DNA of 42,500 nt, taken from assembly GCF_013166605.1 (NCBI RefSeq), contig NZ_JABKKF010000017.1, positions 1-42,500 of the forward strand, written 5' to 3'. The notes beneath the pieces are model-generated. The model was not told where the DNA came from. It searched no databases and saw nothing but the letters and a program-made list of their open reading frames with translations. A program made the position numbers and the translations under genes. The first letter of the stretch is position 1. Each line of letters starts with the position of its first letter. This document shows positions 16,654 to 24,268 of this stretch, piece after piece. The stretch comes from Xylanibacter muris (GTDB lineage Bacteria; Bacteroidota; Bacteroidia; Bacteroidales; Bacteroidaceae).

Positions 16654-17199
16654 ATGAAAGAAAGTAATTACAATTATTATGTGCCATATGAGCATAAGGT
16701 TATCTTCTTTAACAGTATAAGAAAAAGTCTGTTTGTCGTGTCTGAACAAAATGCAGAAAAATTCAAAACGATTATCAGTGAGCCAAGTCTATTTGTTGAG
16801 AAATATCCTACTTTTATTACAAAAATGAAAGAGTATGGGTTTGTTTGTGACAAGGATACAGATGAATACAAAATGGTTATGGAACAATATCGTATCATGC
16901 TGTGGCCACATTACTACAGATTAATGATTTTACCTACATTCAGATGTAATCTATCATGTTGGTATTGTGTTCAAGAACATACTAAAGTTGATTTAACACC
17001 AGAACAAGTAGAACGTATAAAAGCCGAAGGCTTCGACAGATTGCTGGTAGGTGTATATCTTGTGAAGGCGGTATCGGCAGAAGGTGCTATTGCAAAGAAA
17101 CTGATGAAAGAGTATGAGTATGGTTTTAAAATTACTACTGCTTTAGTTTTTGCTACCGGCAGTAAAAAGAAAATTATTTTTTTTCATAGTGTAAAATGA
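16654..17199 (+). pseudogene. Truncated radical-SAM peptide maturase
   Basis: Residues 1-110 look like the start of a Bacteroidetes radical-SAM RiPP maturase: an N-terminal recognition-like region (NYNYYVPYEHKVIFFNS, FVVSEQNAEKF), then LMILPTFRCNLSCWYCVQEH with the CxxxCxxC cluster ligands. These enzymes are normally over 400 residues. Here the protein is 181 residues, and after VERIKA (about residue 128) the remaining 55 residues do not resemble the SAM-binding barrel, so the reading has probably been joined by deletion to unrelated coding sequence. It starts 23 bp after the barrel pseudogene, probably in one former operon. No precursor peptide, SPASM domain or exporter is present in the window. 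Confidence 0.7.
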
Positions 17200-17238
17200 A
17201 GAAAGCCTTTACGGAAATTGTTTCCTAAAGGCTTTCTT
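17199..17238. terminator. Bidirectional terminator between the radical-SAM remnant and the EF-G paralogue
   Basis: AAGAAAGCCTTTA (17199-17211) pairs with TAAAGGCTTTCTT (17226-17238), extended by GGAAA/TTTCC around a 3-nt loop, with TT at the plus-strand exit. It lies between convergent genes, 30 bp from the stop of the reverse gene. Confidence 0.75.
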
Positions 17239-17267
17239 TTTACGGTTAATGTTTTTAATATAAAGAT

Positions 17268-19418
17268 TTAATCTTCTTCGGCCTCATGTTCTTTCACAAG
17301 CTGTTGCTGTATGTCGTTCGGCACAAGCTCATAGCTTGCGAACTTAGTTGTGAATGATGCGCGTCCTCCGGTGATGGAGCTTAAGGTTATGCTGTAGTTG
17401 GAAAGTTCCTTCAATGGAATCTTAGCCTGTAGTTTCTGATAGCCGGCCTCGCTGTCCATACCCATAATCATTGCGCGGCGTCCCTGAAGGTCGCTCATCA
17501 CATCGCCCATCAGGCTGTCCGGAACAAACACCTCGAGGTCGTAAATAGGTTCGAGAATCTTTGGACCGGCCTCTTTAAAGGCTGCGGCGAATGCGTTACG
17601 TGCCGCAAGCATGAATGAAAGTTCGTTTGAGTCAACCGGATGCATCTTTCCATCGTAGACGATAACACGTACATCGCGTGCATAGCTTCCTGTGAGCGGA
17701 CCACGCTCCATGCGCTCCATTATGCCCTTTAGTATTGCCGGCATGAAACGTGCGTCTATGGCTCCTCCTACAACAGAGTTGATGAATACAAGCTTGCCTC
17801 CCCATTCAAGATTTATCTCTTCCTTGCCCTTCATGGTTACACGGTATTCCTGCCCTCCGAACTTGAACATTGTCGGATCCGGCATTCCCTCTGCGTATGG
17901 TTCAACAATGAGATGAACTTCACCGAACTGGCCGGCGCCACCGCTTTGCTTCTTGTGACGGTAATCAGCACGTGCGGCTTTTGTCAAAGTCTCACGGTAT
18001 GGAATCTTTGGTTCTCCGTATGTGATTTGTATCTTCTCATTGTTTTCCAAACGCCATTTCAGGGTGCGAAGGTGGAACTCTCCTTGTCCGTGTACGATAG
18101 TCTGTCTCAGTTCCTTACTCTGCTCGACAACCCATGTCGGATCTTCCTGGCGCATCTTTGTCAGTGCGGCCATAAGTTTTTCCGTTTCCTGTTCGTTCAC
18201 AGCTTTGACAGAGCGTGAGTATTTGGAGTTAGGATATTTAATGAAGTCGAATCTGTATTCGCAGTCCTTGCCGTTGAGGGTATTTCCTGTTTTCACGTCT
18301 TTGAGTTTAACGGTACATCCGATGTCGCCTGCATGCAGCTCGTCTACCGGTATACGGTTTGCACCGGCACATGCGAATAGCTGTGACATACGCTCTTTTG
18401 AGCCACGGTCTGCATTTGAGAGGTCTGTTCCGGCCTTTATTGTACCGCTCATCACCTTGAAGTATGATACTTCACCGATGTGCGGCTCCATACCGGTCTT
18501 GAAGAAGTATAATGATGTGGGACCGTTTGAGTCTGCAGATATTTCTTCACCGCGTGTGTCGTGTATTTTGGGCATTTCGCTTACGAAAGGCACGACATTG
18601 CCAAGGAATTCCATAAGGCGGCGCACACCCATGTCCTTGCCGGCGCATACGCAGAAAACAGGGAATATAGAGCGTGTCACGAGTCCTTTGCGTATGCCTT
18701 CGCGCATCTCGTCTTCTGTAAGCGCCTCTTCCTCAAAGAATTTCTCCATCAGGCTCTCATCGTTCTCGGCGGCGGCTTCAACCAATGCCTTGTGTAGCTC
18801 GAGCGCCTTATCCATTTCTTCTGCAGGGATATCTTCGATGATTGGGGCTCCGCCTTCCGGCTTCCATGAATATTTCTTCATCAGAAGAACGTCGATGAGG
18901 GAATTGAATCCGGCACCTGTTGATATCGGATATTGTATCTGTACGCATTTCGGACCGTATATTTCCTTCATTGAAGATATGATGGAATCGAAATCGCATT
19001 TGTCGCTGTCAAGCTGATTGATGAGGAAGATAACGGGTTTTTTTAGTTTCTCCGTATATCTGAAGTTGTTTTGTGTTCCGACTTCAGGTCCGTATTGTCC
19101 GTTGATGAGTATGACGGCCTGGTCGGTAACGTTGAGTGCCGTTATGGCTCCGCCTACGAAGTCGTCAGAACCGGGACAGTCTATAATGTTTAGTTTTTTA
19201 TTGTTCCATTCGGTATGGAAAACAGTGGAGAATACGGAATAGCCGTATTCCTGTTCGACAGGGAAATAGTCGCTTACTGTGTTTTTCGCTTCTATCGTTC
19301 CACGGCGTTTTATTATGCCTGCTTCATATAACATTGACTCGGCAAGGGTTGTCTTGCCGCTACCCGCACTGCCAAGCAATGCAATGTTCTTGATTTCGTT
19401 TGTCTGATATACTTTCAT
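17268..19418 (-). CDS. fusA2: EF-G paralogue with degraded GTPase motifs (EF-G2)
   Basis: This 716-residue translation factor has all EF-G domains: G domain, domain II (about 310-400), domains III-IV with the GGAGQFGEVHL segment, and domain V ending in the LQGRRAMIMGMDSE region. The G domain is unusual. The P-loop is present (GSAGSGKT, 16-23). Switch I lacks the usual RGIT motif. G3 reads DCPGSDDF (80-87) with Ser84 where the catalytic His should be. G4 reads NQLD (134-137) instead of NKxD. This matches the EF-G2 group of Bacteroides, reported to support translocation without GTP hydrolysis and to be induced by carbon limitation. It is not TetQ: TetQ keeps the intact DTPGH and NKxD motifs. 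It is transcribed alone, convergent with the radical-SAM remnant. Confidence 0.9.
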   Translation of the reverse strand: MKVYQTNEIKNIALLGSAGSGKTTLAESMLYEAGIIKRRGTIEAKNTVSDYFPVEQEYGYSVFSTVFHTEWNNKKLNIIDCPGSDDFVGGAITALNVTDQAVILINGQYGPEVGTQNNFRYTEKLKKPVIFLINQLDSDKCDFDSIISSMKEIYGPKCVQIQYPISTGAGFNSLIDVLLMKKYSWKPEGGAPIIEDIPAEEMDKALELHKALVEAAAENDESLMEKFFEEEALTEDEMREGIRKGLVTRSIFPVFCVCAGKDMGVRRLMEFLGNVVPFVSEMPKIHDTRGEEISADSNGPTSLYFFKTGMEPHIGEVSYFKVMSGTIKAGTDLSNADRGSKERMSQLFACAGANRIPVDELHAGDIGCTVKLKDVKTGNTLNGKDCEYRFDFIKYPNSKYSRSVKAVNEQETEKLMAALTKMRQEDPTWVVEQSKELRQTIVHGQGEFHLRTLKWRLENNEKIQITYGEPKIPYRETLTKAARADYRHKKQSGGAGQFGEVHLIVEPYAEGMPDPTMFKFGGQEYRVTMKGKEEINLEWGGKLVFINSVVGGAIDARFMPAILKGIMERMERGPLTGSYARDVRVIVYDGKMHPVDSNELSFMLAARNAFAAAFKEAGPKILEPIYDLEVFVPDSLMGDVMSDLQGRRAMIMGMDSEAGYQKLQAKIPLKELSNYSITLSSITGGRASFTTKFASYELVPNDIQQQLVKEHEAEED

Positions 19419-19462
19419 ATCGTTAATAGGTTTTTGTTAATACTTAGGTTGTGTAACGGCCA

Positions 19463-19470
19463 TAAAGTTA
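19463..19470 (-). promoter_or_regulatory. -7 box upstream of the EF-G paralogue
   Basis: On the minus strand this reads TAACTTTA, one base from TAnnTTTG, with TTTC about 18 bp further upstream. The leader would be about 40 nt. Confidence 0.45.
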
Positions 19471-19534
19471 TATATTTTTGTTGATACGGAAACGATTTTA
19501 TCCTTTAAAATACATAATTGTTAAACAATATTAG

Positions 19535-19542
19535 TATTTTTG
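19535..19542 (+). promoter_or_regulatory. -7 box of hemW
   Basis: TATTTTTG matches TAnnTTTG and ends 16 bp before the start ATG at 19559. The divergent EF-G2 promoter lies 65 bp to the left. Confidence 0.55.
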
Positions 19543-19558
19543 CATTAAAATTCAAACA

Positions 19559-20707
19559 ATGGCAGGATTATATATACATATACCGTTTTGTAAAAGCCGC
19601 TGTATATATTGCGGTTTTTATTCGACCGTTCAAAGAGATTTATGCAGCGATTATGTGGACGCCCTGTGTTGTGAGCTGGAACTGCGCAGAGGGTATTTTG
19701 AAGAGGGAGCGGTTGTATACGGCAGCTTTGATTATGAGCCGTGGCGTACTGTATATATAGGTGGCGGTACGCCAAGCCTGCTTGACGGGAATATGCTTTC
19801 ACGGCTTTTCGGCTCGATAGATTGCAGTAAGGCCGTAGAGGTAACGATGGAATGCAATCCGGATGACGTAACTCAGGAATATGCCGATATGATAAGCTGT
19901 TTGCCGGTGAACAGGGTCAGTATGGGAGCACAGACTTTTTCCGACAGTCGTCTCAGGTTTCTCGGGAGGAGGCATTCTGCTGGCGATGTGGCATTGGCCG
20001 TGGAGCGTCTGCGTAAGGCCGGTATAGGAAATATCAGTATAGACTTGATGTACGGTTTTCCTGATGAGACTCTTGATGAGTGGCAGTGTGATATCGATAT
20101 GGCTCTCAGTCTTGACGTTGAGCATATTTCGGCCTATAGCCTTATGATGGAAGAAGACACGCCTCTTTACGACATGTTGATGCAGGGTAAGGTGAGTGAG
20201 GCTGATGATGAGCTGAGCCTGAAGATGTATGAAACTCTTATGGACAGACTGTATGATGCGGGATATGAGCATTATGAGATAAGTAATTTTGCCCGTAAGG
20301 GCTACCGTTCACAGCATAACAGCAGTTATTGGAATGCAACTCCGTATATGGGTATCGGTGCGTCGGCCCATTCTTATAACGGTATAAGCCGTCAATGGAA
20401 TGTTGATGACGTTGAGGCATATATAAGAAGTATAAGTGAAGGTCTTGTTCCCATGGAGATTGAGAATCTTTCCAAGGAGAGCCGCTATAATGATTTTGTG
20501 ATGTTGTCGTTGCGTACTCCTGAAGGTATTGACATTGAAAGGATGAGAAAGGAGTTTGGAGAAGAATGGGTCAAGTATTGTATGGATAATGCACGCGGAT
20601 TCATCAGAGTAAGCGGATATCTGCGTGTTGACGGCAACAGGCTCGTGCTTACCCGGAAAGGACTGTTTGTGAGCGATATGGTTATGAGCATGCTGATGAA
20701 AATATGA
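19559..20707 (+). CDS. hemW: HemW-type radical-SAM heme chaperone (coproporphyrinogen oxidase-like)
   Basis: This 382-residue radical-SAM protein has the cluster motif C11-KSR-C15-IY-C18 preceded by YIHIPF, the hallmark of the HemN/HemW family. YIGGGTPSLLDG (about 63-74), SMGAQTF and DLMYGFPDET are the next conserved family motifs, and the C-terminal HemN domain follows. Proteins of this length (about 380) lacking the extra N-terminal Cys of HemN are HemW, a heme chaperone that delivers heme to respiratory proteins, rather than the oxygen-independent oxidase HemN. It is often misannotated as the latter. It is convergent with the receptor gene, 25 bp away. Confidence 0.9.
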   Translation: MAGLYIHIPFCKSRCIYCGFYSTVQRDLCSDYVDALCCELELRRGYFEEGAVVYGSFDYEPWRTVYIGGGTPSLLDGNMLSRLFGSIDCSKAVEVTMECNPDDVTQEYADMISCLPVNRVSMGAQTFSDSRLRFLGRRHSAGDVALAVERLRKAGIGNISIDLMYGFPDETLDEWQCDIDMALSLDVEHISAYSLMMEEDTPLYDMLMQGKVSEADDELSLKMYETLMDRLYDAGYEHYEISNFARKGYRSQHNSSYWNATPYMGIGASAHSYNGISRQWNVDDVEAYIRSISEGLVPMEIENLSKESRYNDFVMLSLRTPEGIDIERMRKEFGEEWVKYCMDNARGFIRVSGYLRVDGNRLVLTRKGLFVSDMVMSMLMKI

Positions 20708-20732
20708 TGCAGCTCATAACCATGTCTGTTTT

Positions 20733-23150
20733 TTATAGTTTTATGCTTATGTCAGTTCCAATCTGAAGAGGATTGCCCTGTTGGGCAAAGGAGCGGGACG
20801 TGCCGTCGGCGGAATTGTTGATGAGGAATGTGTTATAGCGTGTGTCAGTGATGTTACGTCCCCATATATTGGCTTTCAGTTTGCCGAAATCCAGAATCAC
20901 GTGTACACCGGCTATGGCATAGAAGTTTTGGCTGAAATTGTTTTCTGTGTCCCAGTATGTCCTGCCGTTTCCGTTGACGTCTGCACCGGCGGTCACTGAT
21001 TTAATAAGTTTGCTGCCTTCGATATTTAAGCAGTAGTCTGCGTTGAGGCTGAATGTATGTTGCGGAATGAACGGGACCCGTTTGCCTTTATAGTTGTTCT
21101 CACCGTCTGTATATTTGCGGAAAGTAGAGTTTGTGCAACTGTATGTGGCTCCGTATTTTATATGTCCGTCGGCGGCACTTCCGCGCAATGACATTTCCAT
21201 TCCGTAGCTTCGGCTTCGTCCGGCATTGATCATCATTCTTCCATAGCCGTATTTCCCGGCCATTACCGAAAGTTGCTGATTGCGTATCTGTGTATGGAAT
21301 ATTGCAATGTCGGCATGGAGTTTGTTACCGAGAATGTTCAGGTGCGTACCTATTTCATGGTTCCAGCTTTCTTCCGGCTTATATGTTATGGTATTGTTTA
21401 TGTTGGAATAGTCTTCCGGGGTATGTTCCACGTTCATGTCGCCTCCCGCCATCTGCATGAGGCCGGCCCCGAGGCTGCCTTGTTCGGTTCTGAATATATC
21501 GGAAAACATCTGCAGGTTGTATCCTCCTGCCCGGAATCCCTTGCTTATGGTCACGTATACATTGCTTCCGGAATTGTCCGTGCTGTAAAGTAAAGAGAAT
21601 TTAGGCAGAAGCTGGCTGTAATTCTTTTCCGCGGAGCCGTTGAGTGATGATGTGTATCTGCGGTTCAAAGGCACGGTGTTTCCACCGGGCATGGTCATTT
21701 TCATGTTAAGAAGAAACTGCGAGCGAGTGTCGTAGCTGATGCTTATGCGCTGGAAGTCGTATCTTATGCCGAGTGTAGCCTTAAGGCGTCTGTTGAGATT
21801 GAGGTTTGACTCATGATAAATTCCGATATTGAGTTGTGGCGTGTGGAATACTCCGGGTACGTTGTTGTCGGTGATGGTCATTCCGGCGAGCATGTCCTTC
21901 ACGTTTTGAGGTATGCCGGGATTGTTTGTGAGTCCCCCGAGCATGCTGCGTTTTATCATAGCGTTCATGTCGTCGCCGAAATACACCGGACCGTCGGTGC
22001 GCAGCCATTGATGGCTGAGGAATATGCCGGATACAGGCATCCATTTATTCTCTCCGTTGCCGCGTATTGTGAATTCCTGCGTGACGGCACTTGATTTCTG
22101 CATCTGTATAAGTCGCATATAGTCTGCCGGCATATAATCCTGGTCCATCTGCATCATGTCGTTGAGATACTGGTAGCTGGTGGTTGAGCTGGCAATGAAT
22201 CTTGGGGCACGGTATGACAGGTGTAGTCCGGATGTCACCAACTGTCTTTTATATCCGCTCATTATTGTGGTTGACGGGTTGGAGAAATGTCCGGTGGCAT
22301 TATTGTATTCTCCGTAGGCAAAGGCATTCTGGTTTGTATACTGATATTCTGTCATGATATCCATAGACAGACGGTTGCCGTTGTTTATCATGAATCTCAT
22401 ACGTCCTCCGGCCTCATTGCTCAGGTCTGCATTTCCTCCTGTGTTGATATTGTTGAAAAATCCTTTTTGTCCGGTATAGAAAGCTGCGGCCGAAAAAGCA
22501 AAGTTGTCTGATGGACGGTGGTATTGTGCTATTTCCGCATTGCTGTATAGTCCGGTCCCGATGCCGCAGGAAACGTATGTCCCCTGATGCTTCATGGGGT
22601 CTTTTGAGAACATTCGTATGAGTCCGCCTTCGCTGTTGATGCCGTAGAGGGTTCCTTGTGGGCCGCGCAACAGATCGACACGGTCAAGCTGATAGAAGTG
22701 CCGGTTGTATGACCCTTTGTTTATAAGGGGGATATTGTCGAAATAAACTCCTGCGGCAGGCTCTCCGGATCGCGAGCCGATGCCTCTTACATATATTGAC
22801 GATGTGAGCCGTGAGCCGTATGCGGGTACGATGAATGACGGAGTGAGGGACGACAGGCGGCTGATGTCTTTCAGCTGGAGGCTTTGCAGTTCGTTGTCTG
22901 TAAAGACATTGCTGCTCAGTGCCTGACGTCGGAGTCGTACGTGCTCCTTTGGTTGTGATACTACCGTCACCTCGTCGAGGTCTATCACTCTTGATGTGTC
23001 TATGCGTGAGTTTATTTCCTTTCTTGTCAGTGTCGTTGAGGTGTTGGTTATGGATAATGACTCACTTGCAACAGCAATACCGGCAACTTTAGGTAGAAGG
23101 AGAATTCCTGATATGAAAAGTTTCTTTTTTAAGTGGCGTTTTGTTTTCAT
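20733..23150 (-). CDS. TonB-dependent outer-membrane receptor
   Basis: An 805-residue receptor. The signal peptide is MKTKRHLKKKLFISGILLLP followed by an AVAS cleavage region. The TonB-box-like segment VIDLDEVTVVSQ precedes the plug domain, which has IYVRGIGSRSGEPAAGVYFD and VDLLRGPQGTLYGINSEGG, the two standard plug signatures. The barrel follows and ends in an aromatic/hydrophobic strand. There is no CarboxypepD_reg-like N-terminal domain and no SusD partner nearby, so it is not a polysaccharide SusC; iron-siderophore or other small-ligand uptake is more likely. The start was set at 23150 rather than an upstream ATG at 23168 because the -7 box lies between the two and the signal peptide begins here. 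Confidence 0.85.
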   Translation of the reverse strand: MKTKRHLKKKLFISGILLLPKVAGIAVASESLSITNTSTTLTRKEINSRIDTSRVIDLDEVTVVSQPKEHVRLRRQALSSNVFTDNELQSLQLKDISRLSSLTPSFIVPAYGSRLTSSIYVRGIGSRSGEPAAGVYFDNIPLINKGSYNRHFYQLDRVDLLRGPQGTLYGINSEGGLIRMFSKDPMKHQGTYVSCGIGTGLYSNAEIAQYHRPSDNFAFSAAAFYTGQKGFFNNINTGGNADLSNEAGGRMRFMINNGNRLSMDIMTEYQYTNQNAFAYGEYNNATGHFSNPSTTIMSGYKRQLVTSGLHLSYRAPRFIASSTTSYQYLNDMMQMDQDYMPADYMRLIQMQKSSAVTQEFTIRGNGENKWMPVSGIFLSHQWLRTDGPVYFGDDMNAMIKRSMLGGLTNNPGIPQNVKDMLAGMTITDNNVPGVFHTPQLNIGIYHESNLNLNRRLKATLGIRYDFQRISISYDTRSQFLLNMKMTMPGGNTVPLNRRYTSSLNGSAEKNYSQLLPKFSLLYSTDNSGSNVYVTISKGFRAGGYNLQMFSDIFRTEQGSLGAGLMQMAGGDMNVEHTPEDYSNINNTITYKPEESWNHEIGTHLNILGNKLHADIAIFHTQIRNQQLSVMAGKYGYGRMMINAGRSRSYGMEMSLRGSAADGHIKYGATYSCTNSTFRKYTDGENNYKGKRVPFIPQHTFSLNADYCLNIEGSKLIKSVTAGADVNGNGRTYWDTENNFSQNFYAIAGVHVILDFGKLKANIWGRNITDTRYNTFLINNSADGTSRSFAQQGNPLQIGTDISIKL

Positions 23151-23154
23151 GATG

Positions 23155-23186
23155 CAAAGGTATTGCAATAATTCTGAACATGCAAT
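23155..23186 (-). promoter_or_regulatory. Promoter immediately before the TonB-receptor start codon
   Basis: On the minus strand TACCTTTG (23162-23155) is a perfect -7 box and an ATTGC lies about 19-20 bp upstream as -33 element. Only four bases separate the box from the ATG at 23150, so the transcript would begin at or very near the start codon. Confidence 0.6.
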
Positions 23187-23236
23187 CCTTATTTATATGG
23201 ATTTTTCCTCATGAAAGCGTATTGTATCTGTTTATA

Positions 23237-24211
23237 TTATTCGTTTATCGTCCCACATTGCGGGCATTTTCCTTTTCTCATGAGTTTTGCTCCGCATCTA
23301 CCGCAGAGATATGTGGAATGTGAGTTGTGGAGATAGCGGTGTATTGCAAATATGCAGTAGGCAATAAACAGAATATAGCCGATATAATATAAGGTGGTGA
23401 TGCTGAACACCACATAGTTTACTGCGCATGTGGCGGCAAGGCCTGACAGATATAGGATGGCGTCACCGAATGTAAGTATGCGCCGCAGCTCATCTATTAC
23501 GGCAATGAGGATTATTATCATAGACCATACAGAGGTGATAAACAGGCCGAGATGCGGAGGAAGTGTGAACGGATTGAGCGACGGATGATAGTAGAAATGT
23601 CTCCATGAATCAGCTCCGAACATCTGGATTGAGGCGTAGAGAGTGGCGGAAAATGCAATGTTCAGTGCAAGAAGGGTGGGGTAGAAAGAGTCGATGTCGT
23701 TGAAATGCACGATATGGGCATTGCGTTTTGACAGTTTCACAAGCCCGTATATGGCACATGTGATTACCAGGAGTGCGAGAAATATGAGCAGATGCACATC
23801 GGAGAATGTGCTGATGAACTGTGATATGGGATCGTCTGGCTCGACATTCTTCAAAAGTTCTTTCTCATGTACCCATCCCTGTGTCGTCTGGTCGCGTGCC
23901 ACTTTCACCCATACCGAGTCTGTGGTGTCTTCAGGAAGGGTAAGGATATCTGCCACGACTATGCGGTTGTTGTGATATATGGTGATAGAGTCGTATGCCG
24001 TTTCGTTAGGTCTTTGACAGATCAATACTATTGAGTCGCCTTTTACTATGAAGTTGTAGTTTTGGGAATAATGATGAGTGGTAGAGAATGATATCGAGTC
24101 TATCTGTTGGTCTGTGAGATTCCATGCATCAGGAGTGTCGCTTGCCTGGTTATAGCATGATGTGAGTGTCAGAACAACAAGGTAAACTGCATGTATGCGT
24201 AGAAGATTCAT
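23237..24211 (-). CDS. Membrane lipoprotein with SH3-like domain and C-terminal zinc ribbon
   Basis: A protein of about 324 residues. From the chosen start, MNLLRIHAVY leads to the lipobox LTSC. The next 130 residues are periplasmic, including an SH3-like stretch (VWVKVARDQTTQGWVHEKELL). Five membrane helices follow, beginning VHLLIFLALLVITCAIYGLV and ending YIGYILFIAYCIFAIHRYL. The C-terminus is a rubredoxin-type zinc ribbon, CGRCGAKLMRKGKCPQCG. Five helices place the ribbon in the cytoplasm. A longer start at 24259 adds 16 residues and would bury the lipobox further in, so it is less likely. The function is unknown. It follows the U32 gene closely in the same direction and may be co-transcribed. 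Confidence 0.75.
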   Translation of the reverse strand: MNLLRIHAVYLVVLTLTSCYNQASDTPDAWNLTDQQIDSISFSTTHHYSQNYNFIVKGDSIVLICQRPNETAYDSITIYHNNRIVVADILTLPEDTTDSVWVKVARDQTTQGWVHEKELLKNVEPDDPISQFISTFSDVHLLIFLALLVITCAIYGLVKLSKRNAHIVHFNDIDSFYPTLLALNIAFSATLYASIQMFGADSWRHFYYHPSLNPFTLPPHLGLFITSVWSMIIILIAVIDELRRILTFGDAILYLSGLAATCAVNYVVFSITTLYYIGYILFIAYCIFAIHRYLHNSHSTYLCGRCGAKLMRKGKCPQCGTINE

Positions 24212-24268
24212 ATCCTTTATGCATGTATTAAGGAATGTCCGTATCATGTCTGTCATCATTATTATGTT

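Noticed and set aside
18022..19017. 331-codon plus-strand frame opposite the EF-G paralogue
   Set aside because: It is antisense to a clearly conserved gene, and its Ser/Arg-rich composition shows it is a shadow frame.
17268..19418. TetQ-type ribosomal protection protein near rteA-rteB
   Set aside because: The G domain lacks the TetQ motifs, the gene is outside the element beyond attR and in the opposite direction; it fits EF-G2.
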